A stretch of 64,000 bases of DNA, taken from positions 4,312,001 to 4,376,000 of the forward strand of contig JAJNNQ010000010.1 of NCBI GenBank assembly GCA_027886175.1, written 5' to 3'. Position numbers and translations under genes: made by a program. The notes below the pieces were generated by a model. That model worked only from the letters and a program-made list of their open reading frames with translations, had not been told where the DNA came from and did no database searches. The first letter of the stretch is position 1. Each line of letters begins with the position of its first letter. This DNA is from Phylloscopus collybita. Its lineage: Eukaryota > Chordata > Aves > Passeriformes > Phylloscopidae. This document shows, in pieces, positions 1 to 12,775 of the stretch.

Positions 1-3000
1 TATATCAGGTGTCTATGGATTTTGGCATGGTGTTGGGTCATCTCAGAGATTTGGCATTGTTTAGACCGCAAAATAGCACGCAGGGTCAAGAGCAGTCAAT
101 ACTGAGCCTATAAATTTTTGGCTGGGCTCTCATAAATTGTCCTCTAATTTGTGGCTTGAAAAAGACAGGGAAAACAAAAAGATATCAGAAGTCAAATCTC
201 TTTGCCTCGGCAACTGCACTTGTTTTTTCAGAGAAAAAGGAAAAAGCTGTCCATCCCAGCTATTTGCTTCTATTGTCCATGTTGGACCAAATACCAAGGA
301 CCAGGTTGACTTCTGATGTTGTGCTCCTACAGGGAAATGCAAAACTAAATCCCCAGGCAGAATTTCAGACAAACAGTAATTTTATTTACTTATATTCATC
401 TCTTCTGGAAAAAAGAAAAAAAAAAAAGGCAGAGGAAATAGCTTTCTTAATCCCAGTACTAACACAATATTGATTCACATTCATGTTCAGTATTTATTGA
501 CGTGCATTGCATACGATGGAGGCTATCAATTAGGCTACTCTGCTGAAGGGAAGGGGCAATCATATTAGAAAACAGATGAAGCTCATAGTTTATATAGTCC
601 TAATTTTATGTAATGTAAACCTTTCAAACCCTGGGCACATGAGAGTGAAAATGCATGTCCTGACAGAAAAAAAAAAAAAAGCAGAAAACAAATGGATTTA
701 CTCTCCAGCTAATTACTGTGGGTGACTGCCCTCAGAGTCACATCATTGTTTCCTGAAGTTCTGTAATGAAATGAAACTTCTCTTAATACAAACTGAATTT
801 CTGTGTATTTTATTATCCAGCATTAAATACTTTTGTACAACAAGTTAGCACAAGGTTTTGTTTTGTGAGTGGATCAGATATGTGAAATTTTGGAGGTGGT
901 GCATAATCTTATCATGTTCCTTCTGTACATTGGAGCTGAGGTTCAGCACACTGAGCCCCCATTAAATATCAATGTCAAGGAGAGCACAGTGGCATATGGG
1001 CAGTATTCAAGAGAACAAGTTGTTGCATGCAGGAATCAAATATAAAACATTCCTTTTTTTTGCCCCTTGGAGGTTTTATTGCATGGTTGCAGCTGGATTT
1101 ACACTGTATTTAATAAAACATTAGTAGCCATCAGGGATTGAAATATGTAACGTAATTCTCTTTCAGTAAAATAATTCCATAAATCCAAATATGAAGCTAT
1201 TTGTTTTTTTGCAAGTACTATATGCCCACAATTAAATTAAACCTATATATGGTGCTTTTTTTTCCACCATGGAATTTAATGGAAGCAAAATCCATCTGCA
1301 AAGTTGATTTTGGATACATATAGACATTTTTTGGAGCTGAAGTAGGTCTGGTGGCTAATAAGTTTTGGGGAAAAGAGGGCTGCTGGGTCTCCATCCTTGC
1401 TGAGCTACTTATCATACAAACCTGTGGAAAAATGAGGGTCAGTGTTGCACTGCAGAGGCAGGTGAAGGTACTCCTAATTGTGCACCAAAATAAGTGCAGA
1501 ATTGGTGAGATTTTCACCAAAACCTCTGGTCCCTACCTGCATCTGGACCATTAAGAAGATGACCACAATGCAGAATGACTGCCTTGGCCAGGTAGCTTTT
1601 ATGCTGTGCAGTGACCTAACCAAATTTTATCACATTTTTCAGCTCTCAGATGCTTTTGATAAGATGATAATTGGGGAATAATAAAAAAGAAAAATAATAA
1701 TAAAAAAGGAAAATAAAAAAGATGCATCCATATCTTACTTAGCAAGTATAATGTTTTGGAGACATCTTGAGTGTTTCTTGCAAAAGACACAGTTGATCAT
1801 ACCTTCAGTGGGATGAAACAACTGCATTGAGGTTTGCACCAGCTACAGATGATTTTCTTGTAGGCATTGTGCTAATCATCATGAAAAAACTGGCAAAGGG
1901 AAAAGCAACAGAAAGACTGAGTAGGGAAATAAAACAAAGGTATTAGAAAATGAAGCTTGATGAGATATCTTGAGAGCTCTCCATGCAGTTTGCAGAAACA
2001 AAAAGTTTGAGTAGGGAAAAACAGCTATTTTGTTATTTTTTAAATGAAAATAAAAATAAGGAGAAGAGAGTGGATGCTCCCAAGGACACATTCTTGGCTA
2101 TTACAACAGGGAGCCATTTTCCAAGTAGAATGAAGTTCCTGTTTTGTAGCAGCAACTGTGGCTAACTGCACTAGGAAGGGAAGACAACTCCAACTGGAAT
2201 TTGACTAGATCCATTAAATTGCCACTGTTGCACTTCTGTGTGAAACAAGATCTTTGAAATTACAAATCAACAGTCTCCGGCATCAATACTTTTCTGTAAA
2301 CAACAATTTTGGCAGCAAAGTACCAATGCTGGGGAGTAGAAATTCAATGTCTTAGAGGAGTTGTGCATCATTTTGTGAAATGCCTGAGGCTTTATCCAAT
2401 TCTCCTCTTAGAGATCCAGTGGAGCTAAATGAGTGATCCAGTCTGGCACATGTGGCTGACATTGCATGGACTAATGATGGCACAGCATGAAGCAAAATGG
2501 GTGACAGCAGCTGTAGCATTCAAGCTCTGCGAGGAGTTTGGGCAGAGACACAAGAACATATGAAATGTGAATTCTTAATTCATATTTCATACAAATCCTT
2601 CAGCTTCCCTACACAGAAATCTTCAGCTTCCCTTCCTAAATAAGCTGTCTCTGACTAAAGCAACAGTTTTTCCTCAACTTCAGCTCAGGTGCCTCTTGCA
2701 TCTGCTCCTCACTGAAGATCAGAGAACTTTATTTTAAACAGAGAATTGTATTTTAAATTGTAAAAGCCCCACAACACTGAAATTGTGCAGCTTTGTACAT
2801 TTTTATGAAGAATAAATGCTCTCACTTTTTTAAACTTTTGCTTCACTTTCTTCTGTTTACACTTAATGCTTTCAATAGCTCATTTTCACATTGTCTCTGA
2901 AAAAAAAAAAGTAAAAGGAAATATTAAAGGTGTTGCAAGTGTTTAAATGTGCAGCTTATAATCGTTCCATTTTTCACTTTTAGCATTTCTCATTATGCAA

Positions 3001-5465
3001 GTGTGAAACTTCTGGAAAAAAAAATAAAAATTGAGACATTTGTGTGCTGGGGCTAATTATTGCTTTCAGTAAAACCACTGACCACATTTCTTTTTTTCCC
3101 CCTTTAATGCAATTTTTAAATATTAGATCTGGTAGGAGACTTATTTGCATTTATTTTTCTGCTTCTGTCAGTTGGAGCTGAAGATTGAAAAATCTGACTT
3201 ATCGAGATGTTCAGGACACTAATCCACGTGAACTTTGAAAAACTGGGATGAGAACCAAGCACACATTCAGACGGTGGATTCACATCACCATCCGAGTGGA
3301 CTGAAAGGCATTTGCCACAAAGGTCTTCAAACATGGGGCAGAAAGAGATTTCACTGTTGTTGTGTTCTGATTTTCTTTTTGTTTTCTTTCGTCCTAGCAA
3401 CTCAAGAATAAGACAAGAATAACTAAAAAGTCAGTATTTTCTTTAGCTGCTGGTAAATACTTATCGAATCTTTCTCTGGGGTCAGTGATTTTTCATATGT
3501 CTTAGTACACAATGGAATTATTTAATTACTTTTGCTAGCAAGTTTACAGACAAGTTTATCCCCATCATACTGCATATCCTCAAATAAGATTATTTACAAT
3601 CCAATCTAAGGAGTGCTGACTGGTGTCATTGGAAGCTAAAGCTGCATCAGCATTTAAATTTCTACTTTTCTGGGCAAAAACCCAACTGGCTGATTCAATT
3701 AAACTCTTTATGTTATATATTATCCAGAAGTTCACAATCTGAAGTGATTCTCAGAGTCTGAAGCCATGGCTTTATGATTGCAATTTGGTAGCAAGACAAT
3801 TTCCGAGGACTGTTTTACTTGAACTGCAATGAAAATGTCAGGACGTAACACACTTTCCGATGTGGGTTTTATGAAAGGCACTCCAAAATCAACCATTATT
3901 TCAAGCACAAGCAATAAATAACCTTCATTATTCATTAGAGTGTATATATGCATTTGTGTTTGCAAATAGGGTGGTTTCCTGAGCAAAGAACCCTTTAATC
4001 AAAAGACCCTTCACTCATTTAAGGAGGTAACAAATGGGTAGGCAGGAGGCACGGGAAAAGACACTCTCTTTAATCGGTAATGGAGATAATCTATAGAGTT
4101 CCTGCAATGCAAGTAGTCCATCTTCCAGGCATAAACTTTAGATAAGGCGTAGGATGTGGAAAGATTCATGCAATATCGTGGAGCTACTTTTCATAACAGT
4201 CATTTGGACGAATTTTGTTTATGGTCTATATTGAACAAAGAGAATAGACCTTTCCCATGCCCCGTAAATCACGGCCCTCCTGAAGGGTGTCTGCAGTGGT
4301 GCTCCACTATTACTATTCACAAGAACATTAACACCACTGAAATAGTCTCTGTGAATTTACTGCTATTTACCTGTTCAGATTAGGAACTGATGCACCCCTG
4401 CAAACAGCTGACATGGTGTGCCAGACCTGCAGCAGCCCCTTGCATCTTCAAACACTCTGTTAGAATGCTAGCAAGCAGCCTCCCCATGTATATGTCATTT
4501 GCATGAGGGCATCTTTTTTTCTTGTTTTTAAGGAATCTTTTAAAATTTTGTTTGTGAAGAAAATGGCAAATTTAAACTATTTTTTTTTTTGGCAATTCAA
4601 AAGCCTAAATTCTCATTTCTAGAATTGGAATTGTTTTGACAAATTCAAAACAATTTTCAATTTTAAATGATTTTATTTTGGGGGTTAAAATTTAAATGGG
4701 AGGAGATCTTGAATGAAAACAAGCTGTGTGTTCACTGTAGAAGAGACTGAGAAGCTGTTTCTTGGGCTTTCATACAGAAGGGTATTTGTATAATGAAATC
4801 TCTGGGTTTGGTGAGAGGCAAAATTGGGAATAACTCTGCTAGGAATGGATTTTTATAGTTATTTAAAAAATGGAAAAAAAAGAGATATCAAACTGTAATG
4901 ACCAACAATTTCAAACAGAGGCTTTGGGATGATGCTGGAGGATCAGATCAAACCAATTAAAGCACTGGGTAAGGATACTGGCTCCCAGCCCCAAGATAAC
5001 AGCTCAAAGAGGAGGGGAGGAGGAGGAGGACTCCTCTCTCTTTCTCTTTCCTGCTCTTTCTTTTTCCCACTCCTGTTTTTCATAGTGGGGGCACTAATGA
5101 ACTTTTCAAGTCCCATGAAGACAACCCTTGTGTTCTGATTAGTTGCCTTACTTTTAATGAATTGTTTTAATCAAGTTTCAAAGCAGGCACTCTATGCTTC
5201 ATTGCAGCAGCCCAATGACAATGAGCTGAATGTTACCAAGACAGTGCATCTGATGGACTTTAATGGATTTTATGTGACAGTGTCTAGTGGCCTCATATTA
5301 GACATAGCTTTACAACAGAGAACCCATGGGGTTGCACTATGCATTTAATCTATACAAACTGTAAGGATAAGGGAGAGGGAAGCTGTGGAGGGGGAGATAC
5401 TCTGAACCCTGAAGACCTTCAAAAGACATGCATTTCATACTAATAAGAAACAGTCTTCGGTAATT
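1..5465. other. gene-free AT-rich DNA
   Basis: No gene, RNA or recognisable transposon is visible on either strand. The open frames here are at most about 105 codons, contain lysine-rich readings of A-runs, and resemble no family I know. Short A/T runs occur near 666-681, 2900 and 3018. I see nothing else specific. Confidence 0.6.
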
Positions 5466-5466
5466 T

Positions 5467-5518
5467 TCTTTTTTTTTTTTCCTTTTTTTTTTTCTTTTTT
5501 TTTTCTTTTTTTTTTTTT
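5467..5518. repeat. T-rich low-complexity tract
   Basis: About 50 bases almost entirely T, broken by single or paired C. It produces a spurious poly-lysine frame on the minus strand. It may be an old retrotransposon tail or simple slippage; no flanking element body is recognisable. Confidence 0.95.
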
Positions 5519-5679
5519 GCAATGGCAAAGTCCCGCTGTGTTTTCTTAGGGAATGTCATGAGTATAATATCTCCAGGGCTTTTTTGCAATAACATTCTCG
5601 AAACATGAAGTTATCTGGAAAAATTAAGCTCTCAAGGAAATCTTGGCAGGGCTGTAACATTTCCTGGATTTCAGGTAGC

Positions 5680-5930
5680 GATTTTGAGTTGTGATCTCTT
5701 AAGTCCGTAACAATTTGCTATTTCTAATTTATTGCTTCATTTGTGACTGCTGCTACAGCGAGGTAAATTTATTCTGATTTGCACAACCTAAGTCTTAGCT
5801 CTGACAGTGACTAATTATTACCTGAGTTAAAATAATGAAAGTGTCGGAAAGTGTCCGAATGCAATTTGTTAGGAAAACATGTGGCATGCTGTGTTACCCA
5901 AGCCCAGAAAAGCCTAAGTGATCAGAAACC
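5680..5930. promoter_or_regulatory. candidate distal regulatory element
   Basis: Unique stretch with no low-complexity run, several CpGs in an otherwise CpG-poor setting (agcg, tccg, agcg, tcgg, ccga), a TAATTA homeodomain core at 5812-5817 and a near-tandem GTGTCGGAA/GTGTCCGAA pair at 5841-5859. This pattern is common in conserved non-coding enhancers. Conservation and activity are inferred, not seen. Confidence 0.3.
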
Positions 5931-6299
5931 ATGGAGAATTAAGAATTTTTCCCCCAAAGGTTACAAATCAATGTGGAAATTTTTCAGGGAATTGGACTGC
6001 TGAGGGGTTCCATTCACTGGAATATAAAACGCAGACCATACCTTTCTAATTTTCTATTTAAGGAGGAAAAGTTAGTTTTTTTGAAAACTCTAAAAGAATG
6101 TTTTAATGGAAACTGTGCCCAGAGAGCTTGCATCAATTATAGATTATTGTTTGATATTATTTAAATTATACACTGGATGAAGATTATGTTGCAGCTATTC
6201 TTCCTCAGAAAAAAGCAAACAAATCCACAATAACACATAGAAAACAAAATCTGTTGCCAGAAACTCCAGAAGTATGAGCACCTTTAGCTGATGTAACAC

Positions 6300-6338
6300 T
6301 TTTTTTTTTCTTTCTTTTTTTTTTTTTTTTTTTTTTTT
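6300..6338. repeat. T-rich homopolymer tract
   Basis: About 39 bases of T interrupted by two C. The following unique sequence shows no AATAAA-like signal on the minus strand, so a processed-retrocopy tail is not supported. Confidence 0.95.
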
Positions 6339-8141
6339 GCTGGCTCAGGGTTGGTCCTGTGTTTTGTCAATTATAGGCATGTCTTATTCACAGAACAGCT
6401 CAACTCCAGCTGTGTAAAATGAATCCTGAAATGAAATGGTCAAATGATGTTAATGACTCTGTCTGCTTGCGAAAGTTTCTGAGGAATGTTAGCAGCTCTG
6501 GGTTAGAATTAGAAAGCATCTGACAGCTCTGCAGTTCTTGTTGTTCAAATAACTCCACAAAAGCAGAAGGGATATCAGTAAATTAAAATAATAATGCAAA
6601 AAAAAAAAAATATAAACAGCTATCTGGCTGAAAAAGTGAGGCAGTACAAATGATTTGGGTTTTGCTCCATTCTGAGTATTCATCACTCTTGTGAGCCATT
6701 TAAGCCACACTTGAAATTAAATTTATCTCGAGCAGGATTTAATTTAGAGTTAATAAGGCAATTGTTTTATTGTTAAGCACCAATTGGATGTCAACACGTA
6801 ATGTTTCCTAGAGTGATAATTCTACTGTACCCTGAAAAGATGCTGGGACTACATGAAGGCTAAAGATTTCATGGGCCATAATGATGTACCTGTGCTTAAT
6901 ATTGCTTAATATATCTGTATTTACTGTCTGTATTTCAGGCTCTCCTACCACACAAATGTCCTGTTGTATTAAAAAGCTACAAAATATGTATCTGTGTCTG
7001 TGTGTAACACACCTGCTAGACCTCTTGAGAGATATGATTATATTAATTACAATATATTGATTGATTTCTACTTTACACGGACTGCCTGTATTTAATTTAA
7101 ATATACAATGAAGCATATTGAGGACACAATTTGGATTGTTGCTGTGATAAATAATTGCTAATTGTGTCATGATAGATCACCTATTTTAAGGCAATGTTTC
7201 TCCTATGCTAATAGCAACTGCATGTATGGAATGCACTGAGAATCTGTTTCAATTATTCATATTTGTTCCTGGACTGTACTTTTCTATTCAGGTCTGGAAG
7301 GAACAATACATATCTTGGCACTTCAAAACAAAGGCTGGCATAATTTTCAAGAAAGTATTTATGCCTTTTCACATGGAGTCTATGCATGCTGTTATGTTGA
7401 TTACATGAAAATACAGAAGTCAGTATGTAATTCTAGACTCTGTTTTGCTAATCCTAGTGTGTGTACAATATATACATATAAAGATCAGTCAGCTAAATTG
7501 CTAATAATATTTGTAATAATTATTGCTATTAAAGCCTATCAGTAGTACAATATTAGTGTCAGTATTTTTGCTATTGCCCAAATATATTAGATTTAATTAG
7601 TCATTTTATATGAAAACAATAGCATTATTTTTGAATCTTCCCTATACCTATAACAGGCCTAACAATCATTTTCCCAAGAATTTACATTCAAGGAAGAAAA
7701 ACCCAACAGCAATATCCCTTTTTATGCCTTCACTCCCATTCTATGTCTGCTTTCTACAAATCAAACCAAACTTATACAAGTCAGTTTGCCAAGAGAAGTT
7801 TCCATGAAAACAGCAATTTAAAAGAAGCCTGGAGAGTATTTGCAAATTGTGAATTTGTAAATACAACATTCATTATTAAAAACTTGATTCTAAGAGTCGC
7901 ACTCAGTTAATCAAGGAACAGAAACAACTCTGTGTGATTCACACGCCCAATAAAAAAATCGGAAGAGACCCCAGACATATAATTTCTAATCTATGACTAC
8001 GCTGAAAAAAACAGCAGCTGTTCAAAGAAAATTCATGTACTGAGAGAGAGGATGGGGTTTGGATTTGAAAAAGCATCTTGGAAAGACAGATCCTTTTGTT
8101 ATTGAGTTCATCTGGAAACTTCTGCCTGGGCTGGGGTGCAG

Positions 8142-8163
8142 GGAGGGTGCAGTGCACCCCTCC
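8142..8163. repeat. GC-rich inverted repeat
   Basis: GGAGGGTGCA is followed after one base by TGCACCCCTCC, its reverse complement with one additional C. It forms a compact near-perfect palindrome inside the GC-richer part of this region. Function unknown. Confidence 0.8.
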
Positions 8164-8623
8164 TTGTGCAGGGCAGCACTGCTGGTTTGCTGCTGTTTGG
8201 TACCTTTTAGGAGGGGCTCTGGTTGGGTGCTGTTCCACAGCCATTTCCAGTGGCACCAAGCTCAGCTGAGGAAGTTTCTTCTCTTTTTCCAGCTGTGCAT
8301 TGTTCCCGTCCTGGCAGCTGGATATCCCTTTGGTCAGCATCAGATGCTATGGCAAGAGTTTGTGCTGGGAACACAGAGTTTTCCTTCCTCTTTTTTTTTT
8401 TGGAGGGAGTCACCAGCAGGAGATTTACATGTCGTTAGGTCCAAGACAAGAGCCTGGTATGAAGCTAGAGGCTAAAGCTGCTACAAAAGTTGAGGTTGAG
8501 GTGAACATAAAGCACTGAACATCCTAGTCAACCTGATCCAATATGTTGTGGAAAAATCTATGCACTCAAGCCTCCCAGCATGGCCTTTCACAGTTGCACA
8601 GCATGTTTGCTACCAGTCCTGCA

Positions 8624-8663
8624 GTGAGGTGGCTCCCAGCACAGCTGTGAGGTGGCTCCCAGC
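8624..8663. repeat. short tandem duplication, 23-bp period
   Basis: The 17-mer gtgaggtggctcccagc occurs at 8624-8640 and again at 8647-8663, giving a 23-bp period with a second copy that decays at its end. This looks like a local replication-slippage duplication. Confidence 0.9.
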
Positions 8664-9136
8664 TCAGATGGGACAATGTGCACCTATAGGAGCAGGCAGT
8701 CCCCTGGCATCCCCCGGACTGATGGCTCCAGGACACAGGGTGGGATGCCCTGAGTAGTCCCACACCCAGCACGGAGAGGGAGCACAGCCAGGAATGAGGC
8801 AGCAATCTGGGCCAGTAATGAGCAGCCAATTAATTGATTACTGAAAGTATAACTGAATCCTATGCCTCGGAGAAATCTAAAATATAGTAACTGCTTACTT
8901 TATTGACAGCATTCATGCCATATTTAGTAGCTGGTATGTAAGAAGTAGCTGGACAATTTTGTTACACTTAATATGTTTCAGAACACAGCATAAAACATGT
9001 TTTAACACTGTAACAACTATTGAGCAGTACCTCTGGGAACAGGCTTTATTATTAGATTACATTATACAAGATTAGACTAGTCAATAAGGGATTTCTTTCA
9101 CACAGCATGCCATCTGAAATACCTGTTTTCTTTCCC

Positions 9137-9154
9137 TTTTTTTTTTTTTTTTTT
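9137..9154. repeat. T homopolymer, 18 nt
   Basis: Uninterrupted T run preceded by a pyrimidine stretch and followed by AAATTA. No adjacent element body is recognised. Confidence 0.9.
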
Positions 9155-9479
9155 AAATTACTTCAAGACCTTCTTTGTAGGATCTTAGGTACAATATACC
9201 CATGAATCATAAAACTGACAAGCCCCAGGGCTGAATGGTCTCTGTACAGGAGATAGGAGGCCTAGAGATAAAGGTGCACTACAGGTATACAGTGACAGGG
9301 GTGGATTATAGATAAACAAAAGGCACAGTTATTAGATGCGAAATGCCAGGCAGGATTGTACATGGAGAATGCAAATTGTGAGGACTGAGTCTCAGGGACC
9401 CCAGTCTGCTTGGACTGTCAGGCAGGAGGAAAACAAAGACAATGCATCAGTCTGGGTGCAATCCTGGGGTGTTTAGATC

Positions 9480-9660
9480 CGCTTTAGCTGCTGGCTGCTG
9501 AGGGTTTCAGCCAGATTTTGGCACTTGGATAAAACCCTGGCGAAATTCAGGCCTCTCAGGAGGTTAATTCAAAACCCTTCTGATCAAATAATTTGCTGAT
9601 TGGTTAAATAATAATTAGAAAGGCAAAGAATAGGTGTATTGTGAGATAACCTGGGTCAGG
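9480..9660. promoter_or_regulatory. candidate distal regulatory element
   Basis: Unique DNA containing a TAATTC, an inverted CCAAT word (ATTGG, 9599-9603), TAATTA at 9612-9617 and an AGATAA GATA-type word near 9644, all within about 90 bp. The words are seen; that they act as an enhancer is inference. Confidence 0.25.
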
Positions 9661-10266
9661 GCAGCAAACAGATGCCTTCTATCCTCCTAGGATCCAGTGT
9701 CCCCAGTCCTGTCCCTGTTGTATTAATCTTTTCTGCCTTTATTCAGAGCAGCCCAACAAGCAGAAGAGAGACTGGGCATTGTGGTCTCCCCTGGCTCAGG
9801 ATAAGGCTCGACAGGGCCCCTGGGGGATTTTCAGGACAACTCAATCCCAGCTCGGACAGGGATTCCCAGCTTGCAAGTTTGGGTTTCAGGCTCTGGTGCT
9901 TGCAGAGTGCTGAGGTACTATTTTGGTACCCGGTCCCTCTATGAGCATATGTCTGCTCAATTACACTGCTGAAATAGAGTGAGAATCAAACACACTATTT
10001 GCTTTTTTTCCCCTAAATGATATCCGGTGCTATTCACACGTTTTCCCCCCTTTAAATTCCGTGTTGCACGCTGCATTGCATCTGTTGCTGGCAATTTCTC
10101 TCTTAGTCCTAAATTAAAAACCTCCACTGAACTACGCAGTTGCTGACTACATCCATGAGAGCAACTTCTATTCAAAATTCCTAGATGGAGAAGATTTGTG
10201 GCCTGCTTTGCTGTACAAGCTGGAAATGAATATGAATTGAAAGGACTATATATTTAAGAGCAGTTT

Positions 10267-10268
<2 letters not shown>

Positions 10269-10309
<41 letters not shown>
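10269..10309. repeat. T homopolymer, about 41 nt
   Basis: Second-longest pure T run of the window. Bases after it (cctacaagg...) show no retrocopy 3' end on the minus strand. Its length is likely polymorphic and sensitive to sequencing error. Confidence 0.95.
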
Positions 10310-10311
<2 letters not shown>

Positions 10312-10929
10312 CTACAAGGATCTTTCTTCTTTTATATAACCAAATTTCCCCACAAGATTGACATTTCAGGAAAGGGGCAGAGGCAGACAGGTGACTACAG
10401 ATCAAATTGGATTTCTGCAACCTTCCATTGTAAAGGTCAGCCCTCCGCAGTGGTTTTCAGCCTGCTTTTCCTCTTTTGGTTTCCAACACAGGTGAAATAC
10501 TTGGTGTGCCCAGGCACCTTTTAATATTTTATTTTTATTTTGGTCGCTTCTTTCTTAAATACTCAGTGGAGAAATAGGTTAATTAGGCTGTTGGCTTTGC
10601 TGCAGAGCAGTGTCCTCCGACCAGGTACGGTGGGAGAAGGGACTGGAGAACGATCCCTTCCTACCCTTGGCATCCTGAACCCGCTCAGATCAGTGAGAAA
10701 AATTCCTGGAAGTAATGACCTGTTGCAACATTCGAGGGGAATGGAGGATCTTTAAATCAGACACACCAGCAGTCAAGAAACTTCCCAACTGGAGGGCAAT
10801 GTTGCTTACTTTGAACAGGATTTGGCAGCGACTCTGATGAAGAAACTGGAGAAATAACTCCAGTAATTACCTTTTCCCCATGTTGGCCACTGGGTTGCCA
10901 TGGACACTCTGTTCTGACCAAAATATGGA

Positions 10930-11270
10930 CCCTGCTGCCTTGTGAGCAAGCTGTCAAATAACCAATTGGGTGTCAGAAATTTATAGCCAGTAATTAACTG
11001 ATAGGTTTATAATTAAGCGGAGATGCCCCTGAACAGCAATGCTTGGATCTGAATTCAAATTCTGACTTTTTCCAAAATTCAGGGGTAAAAGAGAGCGACA
11101 GTTTGGGTACAGTGCCATCTTTATAATTAAACAATGATTTTTGACAGGAGGGGAATCTCCAGCAGTTAATGACTGACTGCAGGAGTTGAGGGCCTGAGGC
11201 AAAGCTGAGGGCTTTTAATCCAGGTGGTCATTAACTGCCTGGGAATGCCTGACCCTGAGGTTAATTGTTT
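10930..11270. promoter_or_regulatory. candidate homeodomain-rich regulatory element
   Basis: Three TAATTA cores lie within 140 bp (10991-10996, 11010-11015, 11124-11129), the third followed directly by an ACAATG SOX-type word at 11131-11136. Additional TTAAT or TTAATG words occur at about 11165, 11214 and 11260. The density is well above that of the neighbouring kilobases. Homeodomain occupancy and enhancer function are inferred. Confidence 0.35.
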
Positions 11271-11274
11271 CTAT

Positions 11275-12742
11275 TTTAAATCATGAAAATAATATACACA
11301 TATACAGACCCCCCCTTTCCCTCTTTTCTGCTGTACACATGAGTTACAAATACACTGCTTTTTATGTATTGAAAAAGAAGAGAGCTGAAGATGTTGGGAT
11401 GTTCTTGATGTGTTTGCTAAAGAGTTCAGGTACCTCAGGTATTCTCTTGGCACTTTCCACTCACAAAATCTGACCCAGAGCCCAGCCAGAAGGGACTGGC
11501 CCGGAAAGGCTCTGATCTGGGGCATGGAAGGAACAGGAGTGCACAGTGGGGTTTTTAGAAGTGCTTGGGCTGCCTCTGAATCGTTAATTCCAAAATCTTG
11601 GGAGATGATTTAATTTTTGATTAGTTTGCTGTTTTAATAGGCAGAACTTCTCTCTGTGATTCTGCATGTCCTGGGAGTAAGGCACAAAACTACTTTTAAA
11701 AGCTGTTTGTGCACCTTTTCTGAGTATTTCTGGGCTTTAAGTGCTGGCTGTTCCACACAGAGCAGGGTCAGGCCCTTAAAAAACCACTAACACTGCTTTC
11801 CAGTGCTAGCTCCAACTTGTGCAAAAGAAGCCCCCAGGAATTAAGCGCAGCCTGGAAACCCAGAAACTCTGAGCAGGTGACACTTTGAAGTGAGCAAACC
11901 CAAGAGCCAGCAGATCCCCCACCTGAAACAGAAACAATTGCGTTGTGGTTCGTTCAGATGCATTTTCTTCCCTGAATCCTTCCTTCTCCGTCCCCTCTTC
12001 ACTTTACTTGTTTTTAAAGAGACATATGTCATCATTGCCAGTTCAGTTTCCTGTGTTTAACCCTTGCTATATCTAGCCTGATTACTCCTAATAAAGCTTG
12101 ACAGTTGGAGGGTTAATCCAACCCTTGGTCTCATGGTTTCTTCTCTGGAAACAATCTGTCCCTGAGAGCTTTCTGGCCTGTTGCAAGGTTATATCCCCCT
12201 GGGGTGCCATCAGCGCCAGCCAGGGCTCCTTTCCCATTGTCTGCCAAATGGCCACCAATTAAGTCAACTGTTCCCCAATTAGAATTTTGAGGAATTTATC
12301 TTGTTCCTTCTGTGTTCTAACTCCCAAGCAGGGGCAGTTCTTGGAGTCGGTTTCAAGGGCTTCTTTTTTTTCTCTTCCATAGTGAGAAGGGGTGGGGGCG
12401 GTGTGTGTGGAATTAAATAAATAAAGAGCAGTTCTTTCCTGTAATTGGATACTCCTGGGTTTTTCCTGAATGTTGCCCATTCACACAGCTTAATCCTGGG
12501 GTATGTGGTGAGAACTTGGTAATATTTAAGGGAGGATGTTTTATTATTGTTCCAATCACCTGAATTAGTGTGGCTGATTTTTTTTGAATCAATGCTGCTC
12601 TCAGTAAAATTCTTCACTGTGCCATCAACCATAAAAACATCACGGTTTCCTGAGGCAAAGGAAGAAAACAATAATTTTATTTTGAACTGATATGATAATC
12701 AAATATGCAGGCTTACTGTTAGGTGTTGGGGTTGTGGTTGGT

Positions 12743-12775
<33 letters not shown>

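Larger units (their letters stand above)
5935..9475. other. gene-free DNA, mostly AT-rich
   Basis: No coding or RNA gene is supported. The part from about 8090 to 8800 is richer in GC than its surroundings and holds overlapping frames up to 138 codons on both strands. None shows a domain or splice-bounded structure I recognise. T-runs lie at 6300-6338 and 9137-9154. Confidence 0.6.

Noticed and set aside
8059..8475. 138-codon plus and 133-codon minus overlapping frames
   Set aside because: Both strands are equally open in a GC-richer patch, with no domain, initiation context or splice signals favouring either.
10181..10420. Poly-lysine protein frame (and similar poly-Lys/Phe frames at 5337, 12692, 36775, 58879 and 59034)
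   Set aside because: Artefacts of translating homopolymer A/T runs.
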